A stretch of 64,000 nt of DNA from Salinisphaera shabanensis E1L3A (GCF_000215955.2 NZ_AFNV02000009.1:1-64000), one strand, 5' to 3'. Positions 1 to 8,878 are shown, counted from the stretch's first letter. Translations and numbers: made by a program. Notes: a model not told the origin generated them from the letters alone.

Positions 1-1
1 G

Positions 2-1714
2 GCCGCTCGGGTCAAGCCGGTGCTCGTGCTGCAGACGCGCCGCGCGGTCGACGACGGTCCGCTGGGCCCGGACCCGGTGCGCTCTGCGGCCTTCGCCCGT
101 GCCGGACTGGTCGAATGCGAAAACCTCGGCGGTCTGTTCGACGGGCTTGCAGCGATGGAGCTTCTGCCGACCATCGGCAGCCATCGGGTAGTCGTGGTCG
201 GCAACGGCGCCGGCGCATGCGCACTCGGCACCGACGCCATGTTCCGCCATGCCATCGAACCGGCGCGTCTATCGAGCGAAAGCCGCGAAGCACTCACCGC
301 AAAGGCGCCACAAGCCGTCGACCTGGGCGTGGCTATCGATATCGGCCGCTCGGATCTGGGAGACACACTCAACGCACTGGATCACATCTGCCGCGACGAA
401 AACGTCGATGCCGTTCTATTCATACACAGCCCGATCGCCGGTCAGCCGCACGAGCCGATGGTCAAGGCAATCGCCGATGCCGAGTTCTCGCATCGGGTCA
501 TGACCGTGTGGCTTGGCTTGCATACGGCGCTGCCCGCCCGCGCGGCCAGCGCGCAGGCTCGCCTGGCAACGTTTGTTTCCGCCGACGATGCGATGCGTGC
601 GGTGCGTTATCGCGCACGCTATCAGTTCACCCGCGAGCTGTTGACCGCAACGCCACCGCCCGACCCGACCGTCACCGCCGATGTCGACAGCCTGCGCGAA
701 CGGCTGGGCATGCTCGCCAACAGCGGCGTGGAATGGCTGTCCAGCGACGAGGCGAGCCATTTGCTCAGCGCTTACGGCATCGCCGGCGAAACGCCGGCGG
801 AGACGGCCGTACGGGTACGTGTACGCGTCTATCGCCATGCCGAACTGGGCATGGTGATGAGCGTGCGCGATGAAGCGCTCGGTATCGAGCCGGCCTATGG
901 ATTCGCGCCCCTCGACGCGCTGCTGGCCCGGCGTATGCTCGAAGGCGCAAGCGCTGGACGACTGCGCGGCACGCGCGCGGCCTTCGAAGCCCTGGCCCAG
1001 GCGCTGGTGCGTCTGGGCAAGATGGTAGTGGACTTGCCGCAACTTTCGGGCCTGGATATCCGGGTTGCGGCCGGACCACGCGGTCGGCTGCAGGCGCCGG
1101 CCGATAGCCTGATCGAAATCACCGGAAAACCCGCGCCGGCACGAGACCGGCTGGCGATGTCGCCCTACCCGGCACGCATGCGCCACGTGGTTTCGCTGCG
1201 CGGCGACAGCCGTTATATTGTGCGCGCTATTCGGCCATCGGACGAGCCGCTCGTACTCGATCTGCTCGAGAGTTTAAGTCCAGAAGAGATTCGGCTGCGG
1301 TTTTTCAATTTCATCCGTCATTTTTCGCACGATATGGCCGCGCGTATCACCCAGGTGGATTACGATCGGGAAGTCTCGCTCGTGGTCAGCCCATACGATC
1401 GGCCGGAGGCATTGGCCGGCATGGGCACACTGATTGCCGACCCGGACAACATGGAAGCCGAATTCGCGATTCTCGTCCACCGCGATCACACCGGTGTGGG
1501 CCTCGGCCGCCACTTGCTCGATTGTCTGCTACGCCAGGCCAGCGCCCGCGGTACGGAAATCGTCTATGGCGACGTACTGGCACAAAACCGCCCGATGTTA
1601 CAGCTTGCACGCAGCCTCGGTTTCAAGGTGAAGCGCTCGCTCGACGATGCCAGCAGCGTGCGGGTGGAAATTCCCACACGCAATTATACGAGCCCTACTC
1701 AGGCCGATAGCTAG
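2..1714 (+). CDS. Pat-like protein: acyl-CoA synthetase-type region fused to a GNAT acetyltransferase (3' part only)
   Basis: The frame is open from the first codon of the window, so the 5' end lies outside. The 571 residues seen match the middle and C-terminal parts of PatZ/YfiQ-type enzymes, in which an inactive ADP-forming acyl-CoA synthetase region is followed by a GNAT domain that acetylates protein lysines, classically acetyl-CoA synthetase. Residues about 1-210 form the CoA-ligase-like region, 220-390 a reduced ATP-grasp-like part, and about 395-550 the GNAT domain. Its acetyl-CoA pyrophosphate loop is visible as DHTGVGLGRHLL, followed by the AQNRPMLQLARSLGF stretch typical of the GNAT C-terminal half. 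The family is usually about 880-900 aa, so roughly the first third is missing from view. The substrate is inferred from the family only. Confidence 0.85.
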   Translation, partial: AARVKPVLVLQTRRAVDDGPLGPDPVRSAAFARAGLVECENLGGLFDGLAAMELLPTIGSHRVVVVGNGAGACALGTDAMFRHAIEPARLSSESREALTAKAPQAVDLGVAIDIGRSDLGDTLNALDHICRDENVDAVLFIHSPIAGQPHEPMVKAIADAEFSHRVMTVWLGLHTALPARAASAQARLATFVSADDAMRAVRYRARYQFTRELLTATPPPDPTVTADVDSLRERLGMLANSGVEWLSSDEASHLLSAYGIAGETPAETAVRVRVRVYRHAELGMVMSVRDEALGIEPAYGFAPLDALLARRMLEGASAGRLRGTRAAFEALAQALVRLGKMVVDLPQLSGLDIRVAAGPRGRLQAPADSLIEITGKPAPARDRLAMSPYPARMRHVVSLRGDSRYIVRAIRPSDEPLVLDLLESLSPEEIRLRFFNFIRHFSHDMAARITQVDYDREVSLVVSPYDRPEALAGMGTLIADPDNMEAEFAILVHRDHTGVGLGRHLLDCLLRQASARGTEIVYGDVLAQNRPMLQLARSLGFKVKRSLDDASSVRVEIPTRNYTSPTQADS

Positions 1715-1738
1715 GACAACCAGCAGAGACCAACGGAC

Positions 1739-2303
1739 ATGGCCGGCTGTTGCAGCGAAGACGGTGCCCATTTATAGGCCATGCGCGATGGTCAGCAACC
1801 CGTGCTCTGAATCATGCTCGCGCTGAACGCGGCCATGTTCGTGGGTGAGTCACCGCCGGCTGGCTCGCCAACGCCACCCCTTGCTTGCCGATTCCCTGGA
1901 TATGCTCGACGACACCCTCGTTTACGCGCTCAGTCTGCTCCTCGGCGCGCAGGTAATCGCCAAGCGCCGTTACGGCTTGCCGCCGCAGGCGCCGCTCGTG
2001 GCAGTGGTCGACACAGACGCGCTGGCCGGTAATATCATCTGTCTGATACTGACCCGCCACCGTGAAGACGATGAGAACATGAGCTCGGTATGGATTTACT
2101 CGCGCAACGACCTGTTTGCCGACAGCGGCGTCGCCGCCGCCGCGCTTGTCGCCCGGACCCACAGTAACTGGCCCGATTTGCTCATCGGTGCAGCGATCAC
2201 CGCACTGTTCCTTCGGCCGTCGTTGCATGTGATCAGCGACGCCCGGGCTGCCTACCATGCGTCCATTGTCGAAAATCAGACGAGCGTGCGTGGCCGTGGC
2301 TGA
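1739..2303 (+). pseudogene. Decayed cation diffusion facilitator (CDF) metal exporter
   Basis: Pieces of one CDF/cation transporter protein can be read across two frames. From the ATG at 1739 the peptide starts MAGCCSEDGAHL, hits TAG at 1775, continues AMRDGQQPVL to TGA at 1808 (probably a former TGG Trp codon), then reads IMLALNAAMFVGE. Near 1855-1890 the reading shifts through AGWLANATP into the frame LLADSLDMLDDTLVYALSLLL. That frame runs to NMSSVWIYSRND and WPDLLIGAAITALFLR, all hallmark CDF stretches. The middle looks shortened, as if transmembrane segments were deleted. Two in-frame stops plus at least two frameshifts make a functional product unlikely. The 3' end overlaps the start region of the next gene. 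Confidence 0.75.
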
Positions 2304-2883
2304 GCGGGGCTACAACACACCTCGCGAACAGCGCAACGAAACCGCGTCACCCGAGCAGGTTGTACAGTTCTGGTTCGACGAACTGGCACCGCGTGACTGG
2401 TTTCGCAAATCCGCTGCGCTGGATCAATCCATCCGGCAGCAATTCGGCACTACACTCACGGTAGCGGCCAACGGTGGCCTGGCCCACTGGCGCACCCGCC
2501 CGCCAGGCCGTCTCGCCGAGATTCTCGTCCTCGACCAATTCTCCCGTAATATCCATCGAGACAGTGCCCGCGCGTTCGAGAACGACGCCGCCGCATTGGC
2601 GCTCGCTCGTGAAGCGATCGCAGCCGGCGACGACAAGCGGCTCACCGCACAGCAACGGGCGTTTCTCTACATGCCGTTCATGCATAGCGAGTCGCTCGCC
2701 GACCATGCCATTGCCGACTCGCTCTATCAGACGCTTGGCCTGGCCGGTCATCTGAAAGCCGAGCGCCAGCATTACGCCATCATCGAACGTTTCGGACGCT
2801 ATCCCCATCGCAATGCACTACTCGGGCGTGAAAGCACGCCGGCCGAAAAGGCTTTTCTGAGCGAACCCGGATCGTCATTCTGA
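2257..2883 (+). CDS. DUF924 family protein
   Basis: A 208-residue protein with the DUF924 pattern: VVQFWFDEL near the start, DWFRKSAALDQSIRQQFG, LAEILVLDQFSRNIHR in the middle and QRAFLYMPFMHSESLADHA further on. The family is a small all-helical fold of unknown biochemical role that is common in proteobacteria. Length is normal. The ATG at 2257 lies inside the tail of the decayed CDF gene. GTG codons at 2290 and 2296, closer to the conserved part (which begins near ASPEQVVQF), are plausible alternative starts. No operon partner is evident, since a repeat array and a tRNA follow. Confidence 0.8.
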   Translation: MRPLSKIRRACVAVAERGYNTPREQRNETASPEQVVQFWFDELAPRDWFRKSAALDQSIRQQFGTTLTVAANGGLAHWRTRPPGRLAEILVLDQFSRNIHRDSARAFENDAAALALAREAIAAGDDKRLTAQQRAFLYMPFMHSESLADHAIADSLYQTLGLAGHLKAERQHYAIIERFGRYPHRNALLGRESTPAEKAFLSEPGSSF

Positions 2884-2910
2884 AAAGCATGGTACGGACG
2901 AGCCGACGCC

Positions 2911-3264
2911 CGAGCAGCCATATTCGCGGCTAACGTCGCTTACCCTGCGAGGGCTTGTCGCTGACGCGACGATTCGGCTTCGCTGCGCGAAGCCGTCGAA
3001 CCATGCTTGTTTGTCTGTCGCAGGTTCGACGCTTATTCGAGAGACCATTGCTAAACCCGGCGGCGCGCCGGGTTTAGCAATGGTGCCCCGAGCAGGAGTA
3101 TTCGCGGCTGGCGCCGCTCACCCTTCGGGCTCGTCGCTGCGCGACGATTCGGCTTCGCTGCGCGAAGCCGTCGAACCAGTATTGTTGATCTGTCGCAGGT
3201 TCGACGCTTATTCGAAAGACCATTGCTAAACCCGGCGGCGCGCCGGGTTTAGCAATGGTGCCCC
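2911..3264. repeat. Tandem repeat of about 175-178 bp ending in the tRNA-Arg 3' half
   Basis: Two imperfect units (about 2911-3088 and 3089-3264) lie head to tail. Each contains a stretch starting ATTCGCGGCT (2922 and 3100), a hairpin CGGCTTCGCTGCGCGAAGCCG, a T-arm-like piece GTCGCAGGTTCGAC, and the long inverted repeat TTGCTAAACCCGG/CCGGGTTTAGCAA. The first unit ends with TGGTGCCCCGAGCAGGAGT at 3081-3099, an exact copy of the CCA end, acceptor stem and part of the T arm of the adjacent tRNA gene (3256-3274). No gene is seen here. Confidence 0.8.
3223..3255 (-). terminator. Inverted repeat directly behind tRNA-Arg, possible terminator
   Basis: The arms TTGCTAAACCCGGC and GCCGGGTTTAGCAA flank a short GC loop and abut the encoded CCA of the tRNA on the minus strand. 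There is no clear U-run, so an intrinsic terminator is only likely. The same structure occurs at about 3047-3081. Confidence 0.4.
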
Positions 3265-3332
3265 GAGCAGGAGTCGAACCTGCGACCTGCCGCTTAGGAG
3301 GCGGCTGCTCTATCCTGCTGAGCTACCGGGGC
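3256..3332 (-). tRNA. tRNA-Arg (anticodon CCT)
   Basis: On the minus strand the acceptor stem GCCCCGG pairs with TCGGGGC, followed by A and an encoded CCA (TGG at 3256-3258 on the plus strand). The anticodon stem GCCGC/GCGGC encloses the loop CTCCTAA, giving anticodon CCT, which reads the AGG arginine codon. The T arm contains GTTCGACTC and the D arm contains AGCTCAGCAGGATAGAG. It stands alone with no neighbouring tRNA. Confidence 0.95.
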
Positions 3333-3543
3333 ATGGGCACGTATCGCGCCGCGGCTAGACTACCGCATGACGTCCCATTTCTCGACCGTGTTTTCACCCT
3401 ACCGTTGAACAGCCGCGCGGACGCCATACTATTCGCTTTCCATACCTGGTGGATTCGCCGTCGCAAGACAGTCAGCGTGCGGTCACCGCTGTCACCGCGC
3501 ATCGATGGCTCGCGATTGACGGCGGTTGTATAGCGCAGCTAGC

Positions 3544-4197
3544 ATGAATGAGACATATCCTATGACTCATACCTCCGTGACCGGTAACGAAAAGTCGTCG
3601 CTGAAGCCGACCACTGCGCGTGGCGAGGCGACTCGACAGAAATTGCTGTCGGCGGCCGAAGAAGCATTCGGCAATACCGGTTTTTTCCGCGCCTCGATAA
3701 GCGACATTACCCGCGGTGCGGGCGTAGCTCAAGGCACGTTCTATCTTTATTTCAAGAACAAGGAAGACGTGCTCGCCGAGCTGGTACGGCATATGGGGCG
3801 CGAGCTGCGTCGCATGCTTGCCCATTCGATACCGCCAGGCTTATCGCGGCTGGATGCCGAACGCGAAGGCATGGCCGCGTTCATCCGCTTTGTAGCCGAG
3901 CGCCGCAACCTCTACCGGGTCGTGCAGGAATCGCTGTTCGTCGACGAACAGATCTATAAGGACTACTACATGGATTTCGCGCGGGGTTATATCAGCGCGC
4001 TTGAGAAGTCCGTGGAAAAGTACGAAATTCGAGATGGTGATCTGGATGTGTGGGTATGGGTGCTCATGGGCACCGCGCACTTCCTCGGCCTGCGCTACGG
4101 GCTCTGGCAGAACGAAGGTCTGAACGATGCCGAACTGGATGCCGTAATGGACTTCATTCGTAACGGTATCGCTATCCGGTCGAGCGATACGCCCTGA
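3544..4197 (+). CDS. TetR/AcrR family transcriptional regulator
   Basis: A 217-residue regulator. After a poorly conserved N-terminus, an HTH domain spans about residues 20-75: TRQKLLSAAEEAFGNTGFFRASISDITRGAGVAQGTFYLYFKNKEDVLAELV. This is the canonical TetR_N signature, including the TFYLYFKNKEDV recognition end. The remainder is a helical ligand-binding domain. The ATG at 3544 is chosen because upstream in-frame starts are only TTG. An ATG at 3562 (MTHTSV) is also possible. The target and ligand are unknown. The gene stands alone between the tRNA and a long intergenic region, and an autoregulatory role is a guess from the family. Confidence 0.88.
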   Translation: MNETYPMTHTSVTGNEKSSLKPTTARGEATRQKLLSAAEEAFGNTGFFRASISDITRGAGVAQGTFYLYFKNKEDVLAELVRHMGRELRRMLAHSIPPGLSRLDAEREGMAAFIRFVAERRNLYRVVQESLFVDEQIYKDYYMDFARGYISALEKSVEKYEIRDGDLDVWVWVLMGTAHFLGLRYGLWQNEGLNDAELDAVMDFIRNGIAIRSSDTP

Positions 4198-4863
4198 CCT
4201 GCCCCGGCAGGCCGCACCGATATACGTCTCGCACCATGCGTGCGGCCCTCGCACCATTCATCGTCTATACGACAGGTATGCGGGCGGCGACTGCCTCGGG
4301 CAACGTCTTGTCGTGGAAAGCCTCGCCATATCGAGCCGCGTTCAGATACCCCTACTACTTCTGAGCGAGCCCCATCACGCAACAGGCAAAGGTCAGATCC
4401 AGAATCTCAGCAATGCCGGGCATCGGCGGGACGACGGCGCCGAGGGGAAAGATGCGCCCTAGATCGAGCAGCGCGACGAAGACGTAACCCCAGTCGCTTT
4501 AATGACTGACATTGATGGCAAGGCCTCGCTGCCCGAAGCTTTTCTATCTCCTCGCCCTCTACTGAAGACAACACGCAAATCCCGCCAGATTCTCGTCCAT
4601 AGCGACCCGCTTATCCGGGCAATCTAACCAAGGATTTCGCGCAGCGATGTCGGCGCATCTATTTATCTGCATGTAGCACGCATTTTATTTGAATTTATTT
4701 TCTACGGTTAATTAACGCGTTACAGCGCAAACTCAAAAATGTTGCACCGCATTCCTTGAATATACACATATCTGGCAATACCATTTATCCATCGCTGAAA
4801 CGCAATACGACTTTCGTTTAATAGCGCGCTGAATAGCGCGTTACCGTCTTCAAGGAGTCCGTC
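4198..4863. other. Intergenic region, 666 bp
   Basis: No convincing gene is seen. Short open frames here have no recognisable content. From about 4660 the sequence becomes much more AT-rich, as expected of the promoter area for the secreted protein that follows. A short direct repeat AATAGCGCG occurs just upstream of the AAGGAG ribosome site near 4852. Confidence 0.5.
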
Positions 4864-5313
4864 ATGAACACTCAGATCACTACCAAGGCCCTATCCGCAG
4901 CCCTGATCGCCGGCCTGGTCGGTTTTTCCTCGCTCGGCTTCGCTCAATCCGAAGCCGTGGAAGCGCTCAACGCACAAGAAGCCGAGCCGGCAACAACCAC
5001 GCAGGTCGCAGCGCACCCGCAGGCGGATCAGCTGGCCGACGAGCTGGACGCCTTCAACCGTCAGGACACCGAGGGCCGGATCGTAGGGCATCGTCTGACG
5101 GGCGATAGCCAGCCCGCCCAGGTGTCGCAAACGGCCATGCAGCTGAGCGACGAGATCGAAAATTATAACGCCGATGCCAGCAAGGGCCTCGTGCCGGAAA
5201 CGCATATGCCCGCCGGCACGACGCCGAACACGTATCCGCACAGTCAGGCGATCGCCGCTGAGCTGACCCGTTATAACGAGACCGGTGGCAACCTGAACGC
5301 ACTGCGCTTCTAA
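4864..5313 (+). CDS. Secreted repeat protein A
   Basis: A 149-residue protein with a signal peptide (MNTQITTKALSAALIAGL, cleavage likely after GFA near residue 27), so probably periplasmic. The mature part carries three copies of a short helical motif: QADQLADELDAFN, TAMQLSDEIENYN and HSQAIAAELTRYN. The same motif occurs three times in the next gene, so the two are paralogues. I do not recognise a named family. The start is supported by a strong AAGGAG site 7 bp upstream. An intrinsic terminator follows at 5339, so the gene forms its own transcription unit. Confidence 0.75.
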   Translation: MNTQITTKALSAALIAGLVGFSSLGFAQSEAVEALNAQEAEPATTTQVAAHPQADQLADELDAFNRQDTEGRIVGHRLTGDSQPAQVSQTAMQLSDEIENYNADASKGLVPETHMPAGTTPNTYPHSQAIAAELTRYNETGGNLNALRF

Positions 5314-5338
5314 ACGTCACCTGACATCGTCGGATCAA

Positions 5339-5372
5339 GCCGGGAGCAAACCCATTGCTCCCGGCTTTTTTA
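5339..5372 (+). terminator. Intrinsic terminator
   Basis: GCCGGGAGCAA pairs with TTGCTCCCGGC and is followed by TTTTTT. It lies 26 bp after the stop of secreted repeat protein A. Confidence 0.9.
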
Positions 5373-5519
5373 TGCGCGATATAGGCCTGGATATAGGTAT
5401 AATCGAAGACGCGTTACTTTCGTACTGCGGCGCCAAAATAAATATAACGCCGCGATCGAGCGCATAAACCAGAATAAAGGCGGCCTGAAGGCTAAGCCGA
5501 CCAATCAGGAGAAAGTACG

Positions 5520-6005
5520 ATGCAAGGACCGGCAAAAACACGTTACGCACTGATCTGCGGCTTTGCCTTGGCGGGCACGATGGGCAGCGTTGGCGTTGCA
5601 CTGGCCGAGCAGGATCAGGCCAATGAGCCGACCCGCGCCGAGGAATTGTCGCAGGAAGTCGAGCAGTTCAATCAGAACCACGGCTCCTTGAAAGAAGAAA
5701 GTGCGGCCCGCTCGGGCGCACCCACCGGGCATATCGACGCCGATGGCGAATCGCTGCCAAAAACACCGGCGGATCATGAACGCGCTGATGAACTGGCCAA
5801 CGAGGTACGCGATTACAACCGTAGCGGCGGCTCGCTCAACCGCGACAGCGCGGCCGACAGCCAGGTCAACGACGATCTGTCCACGTCGAAGCCGGTCGAT
5901 CGCGAACGTGCGGATGAACTCTCGCATGAGGTTCAAGACTTCAACAAGAGTGGTGGTTCACTCAACAGCGACAGCGCGGCCGACAGCGACCTCGATGATG
6001 ACTGA
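5520..6005 (+). CDS. Secreted repeat protein B, paralogue of protein A
   Basis: A 161-residue protein with a signal peptide (cleavage likely after GVALA near residue 29). The mature region is almost entirely three repeats: TRAEELSQEVEQFNQNHGSL, ERADELANEVRDYNRSGGSL and ERADELSHEVQDFNKSGGSL. The last two are each followed by a DSAADS linker. The consensus RADEL-x2-EV-x2-YN-x2-GGSLN-x-DSAADS is strongly acidic, which suits a periplasm exposed to salt. Function is unknown. AGGAG precedes the ATG, and a terminator follows at 6049. The near-identity of the last two repeats suggests recent internal duplication. Confidence 0.78.
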   Translation: MQGPAKTRYALICGFALAGTMGSVGVALAEQDQANEPTRAEELSQEVEQFNQNHGSLKEESAARSGAPTGHIDADGESLPKTPADHERADELANEVRDYNRSGGSLNRDSAADSQVNDDLSTSKPVDRERADELSHEVQDFNKSGGSLNSDSAADSDLDDD

Positions 6006-6048
6006 TTAGCGCTCTGTCTCTACGGGTAGATAGCGTGTTAATCTAGGA

Positions 6049-6083
6049 CGCCGACAGGTTTTACAGCTTGTCGGCGTTTTTTT
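6049..6083 (+). terminator. Intrinsic terminator
   Basis: CGCCGACA pairs with TGTCGGCG and is followed by a run of seven T. It ends the transcript of secreted repeat protein B. Confidence 0.88.
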
Positions 6084-6162
6084 ACGTTCTCTCCACAGCC
6101 AACGGCATCGATCCTCGGCCCGATCAGGGCGCTCGAAGCCCACCCCTGGAGCGCTTGACGGC

Positions 6163-6194
6163 AAAAAAAAACGCCGGCATAAAGCCGGCGTTTT
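6163..6194 (-). terminator. Intrinsic terminator of the lipoprotein gene
   Basis: On the minus strand AACGCCGGC pairs with GCCGGCGTT and is followed by a long U-run (A-run at 6163-6171 on the plus strand). It lies 16 bp after the stop codon of the gene at 6211. Confidence 0.88.
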
Positions 6195-6210
6195 CACAAG
6201 CCAAAAGGCC

Positions 6211-7182
6211 TCAGTCAGCGTAGGTCAGTCGATCCTTGGGTTTGGGCATTTGACCAGACACCTGCTCGGCCAGCGAAATGTTCTCGCCGACAAATTCCTT
6301 GATTCGAACACGGCCAACTTCCGGGCCCGGCTCCCAGGCGATCACCTGGCCGCTGGGCGAACGCACCAGCGAGCCTTCGCTGTGTACCGCCAGCTCGTCA
6401 CCCACTTCAAGGCCCGCAGCCCGGCCGGCATTGATATACATGTCCTCACCCTTGAGGGCGAAACTGTGACCGAACCAGGGCGCGATGCCAATCCGATCGG
6501 CCGCGGTATCGAGAATACGATCGCTCCAGATTTCCAGGTCCGAGTTCGATCCGTCCGCAACCTGCACGCGCGTGGACAACGGCTCGTAGCGGATATCGAA
6601 ATCCGGATCCATCATGCGCGACTCGAGCGTTACCGAGTTGCCACTGCCTTTGGGGTCCACGACCAGCAGACCACGAATACCGGGGAAGATCGCCAGCAGG
6701 CGCGGACAGTCGAGCGGGCTTTCCGAGCCACAGGCATCCGAGCCGCCAACGGCTTCATCCAGTTCGTTAGGCGAGATCAACGTCAGCCCATGCCGCGCCG
6801 ACTGGCGTTCCAGCGCCGCGAGCAGACGATAAGCGGTCATCGAATCGCGCTGATCCTTCGCGATATAGACCCCGATCTTGGGTTTCATCCCGGATGAATC
6901 GATCGTCTCCACCGGCGCCGCAGCCACTGCGGCCGCCGGCGCCTGACCGGATCGTATGGCGTCGGCGCGTCCTTCTTCACGCGCCTTGTCCATCCATTTT
7001 TCCCAGAACGGTTTGCCCCAGTCCGTCTGCTCGTAACCAAACGCCGCGTCCGAATCGGCCAGAGGCGCTTCGCCGTTGTCACCGGCCGGGTTACCGGGCC
7101 CCGAGGCACAGCCAGCCAGAACACCTGCCGCCGCGGCGGCCCAGACAAGCGATTGAACGCGTTTGAAACGATTCGACAACAC
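6211..7182 (-). CDS. Putative outer-membrane lipoprotein with FlgT-C-like end
   Basis: A 323-residue protein with a lipoprotein signal: a basic N-terminus, a hydrophobic stretch and the lipobox LAGC at residues 22-25. After a low-complexity linker (about 40-95), residues about 100-215 form a domain starting KPKIGVYIAKDQRD with conserved cysteines in SDACGSESPLDC. The end (about 255-310, INAGRAAGLEVGDELAVHSEG then EVGRVRIKEFVGENISLAEQ) resembles the C-terminal beta domain found in FlgT-like and curli-associated proteins. No flagellar genes are near, so a flagellar role is not supported. The porin gene lies upstream on the same strand, 68 bp away, so the two may be co-transcribed. Confidence 0.7.
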   Translation of the reverse strand: MLSNRFKRVQSLVWAAAAAGVLAGCASGPGNPAGDNGEAPLADSDAAFGYEQTDWGKPFWEKWMDKAREEGRADAIRSGQAPAAAVAAAPVETIDSSGMKPKIGVYIAKDQRDSMTAYRLLAALERQSARHGLTLISPNELDEAVGGSDACGSESPLDCPRLLAIFPGIRGLLVVDPKGSGNSVTLESRMMDPDFDIRYEPLSTRVQVADGSNSDLEIWSDRILDTAADRIGIAPWFGHSFALKGEDMYINAGRAAGLEVGDELAVHSEGSLVRSPSGQVIAWEPGPEVGRVRIKEFVGENISLAEQVSGQMPKPKDRLTYAD

Positions 7183-7250
7183 AGCGACTCCCGATACAAA
7201 AAAAGAGGGGCCTTCGCCAACGGCGAAGACCCCTTCAACCTTACTGACGC

Positions 7251-8657
7251 TTAGAACTGTACGCCAAGATTCACGCTGCCGGCGATTACCCGATCGTCGG
7301 CAAAGGTGCCGCCGTTCGGCGTGGTACCGCCAATCAGGCTATTGCCACGCAGCATACCGACGTCGTTCTCCTTGAGCATACCCAGCGTGGCCCAGGTACG
7401 GACCGCTTCGTTGAGCTGATAGCTGGCCTGCAGGTCGTAGACCGTGCTGGTGTCGCTGGTTTCGCCGTTGACCGCGGCGGAATCCGGCACTTCGATATCC
7501 AGGAAGCCCAGCGCGCCGCGCAACGCGAACTTCTCGGTCACATTCATGCCGATACTCGCGATATACAACGACTCGTCGAAGCCTTCACGCCCGAGATAGC
7601 GACCCATCTGATACAGACTGGTCGGATTGGCGGTGGATTCCGGGCTGGAGTTGATCAGGCTCGAGTAGGTATCGAAGCCGGTCGACATCAGACCACCGTC
7701 GCGGGTCGCCACGTACTGTGCCTTGAGTTCGAACATGCCGACGTCGGCGCCGATGCGGAAGTAACCCGAATAGGCGTCGTCGTTGAAGTAATCGCCGCCT
7801 TCTGCGGTCTGGTTCGCATTGACGTTGCCGCCTTCCAGCCAGTTACCACCGAAGGAAATATCCACCGGGCCCACGCTACCCTGCATGTACGGCGAGTAGA
7901 TATTCGTGTTCGACAGCACATAGGTGTTACGCGGCCCGGCCGGCCCCACCAGGTCGCCGTTGTAGTTGTCGAGCCAGTGCACGTAGAGGAAGCCCAGCGA
8001 CCAGCCGGATTCGCCCAGCGGCGCTACGAAGCCCGGGAAGATTTGGTCGCCGTTGTCTTCGTTAAGGTAGCCGGTGTTGTCCTGACGACGGTCATAACCG
8101 ATGAACGCACTGACCTTGCCGAGCTTGGTCAGAAACAGCGCACGATCGCGACGGTCGTCGCAGACCAGGAGACAGTTGTTCCAGTTCGCTTCCTGCCGGC
8201 CGACGCGCAGCAGACCGAACTTGAACGGAATCTGGACAAAACCGAGATCGAGCCGGACGTTGTCGCCGCGGTTGTCCGCGTTGAACGAGTTATCGGAACT
8301 GGTCTGGTAATCGCGCTGGTCGCCACTCCAGCGATCACCGGCCAGTTCGACACGGGTATGGACTTCCACACCGGTTTCTTCGTGCTTGAGATCAGCCTTC
8401 ACGCGCAGGTAATGCGCAAAGCCGTTATCGTTGTCTTGCGGGGTGATTTCCGGGTCGGTCGCGGGCGTGGCAAACGACTCGGATTCGACATAGAAACCGG
8501 TGGCGCGATAGTCGACGCCGATATCGGTCTTGATGGTGGCATTGGCTGTACCCACACAGCCCAGCGCTGCCAGGGCGGACAAACCGATGACGCGGGTCAG
8601 ATGTCCCCGACGGCCAGGCTGTTTCGCCTCGATTGCTTTATTGAGATCGCGGATCAT
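7251..8657 (-). CDS. Outer-membrane beta-barrel (porin-like) protein
   Basis: A 468-residue protein with an N-terminal export signal (the hydrophobic stretch IGLSALAALGCVGTANA, cleavage near residue 41). Alternating hydrophobic strands separated by Asp/Asn/Gly-rich loops follow throughout. It ends in NLGVQF, with the terminal aromatic Phe that Bam-dependent barrels carry. No specific substrate signature is evident. The 5' leader appears long, about 230 nt from a candidate promoter at 8896-8923, and it contains a perfect palindrome. The lipoprotein gene downstream on the same strand may belong to the same transcript. Confidence 0.8.
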   Translation of the reverse strand: MIRDLNKAIEAKQPGRRGHLTRVIGLSALAALGCVGTANATIKTDIGVDYRATGFYVESESFATPATDPEITPQDNDNGFAHYLRVKADLKHEETGVEVHTRVELAGDRWSGDQRDYQTSSDNSFNADNRGDNVRLDLGFVQIPFKFGLLRVGRQEANWNNCLLVCDDRRDRALFLTKLGKVSAFIGYDRRQDNTGYLNEDNGDQIFPGFVAPLGESGWSLGFLYVHWLDNYNGDLVGPAGPRNTYVLSNTNIYSPYMQGSVGPVDISFGGNWLEGGNVNANQTAEGGDYFNDDAYSGYFRIGADVGMFELKAQYVATRDGGLMSTGFDTYSSLINSSPESTANPTSLYQMGRYLGREGFDESLYIASIGMNVTEKFALRGALGFLDIEVPDSAAVNGETSDTSTVYDLQASYQLNEAVRTWATLGMLKENDVGMLRGNSLIGGTTPNGGTFADDRVIAGSVNLGVQF

Positions 8658-8864
8658 TTGTTATTTCTCCCCTCTTTATTACTACGGGAACGCTTGGCTG
8701 GTGTTCTCGAGTACTCCGCACACTGCTTGGGTATCGACGACTGGTTCGTGCCGAAGGCTCGCCTTGTCTTTATCGCTCGCACCCGAGTCGCCCAACAAAC
8801 CTGTCCGCCGCGGCGAACGGCAGGCTCCTGGCCGACTTGCTCGTTACTGAATACTCCCCCTGGG

Positions 8865-8878
8865 TGACTCATGAGTCA
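8865..8878. promoter_or_regulatory. Perfect 14-bp palindrome in the porin leader
   Basis: TGACTCATGAGTCA is an exact inverted repeat between the candidate promoter and the porin start. It is a possible operator, and the binding factor is unknown. Confidence 0.4.

Noticed and set aside
6250-6897. Antisense open frame of 215 codons opposite the lipoprotein gene
   Set aside because: It mirrors codon bias of the minus-strand gene, which has a signal peptide, lipobox and terminator.
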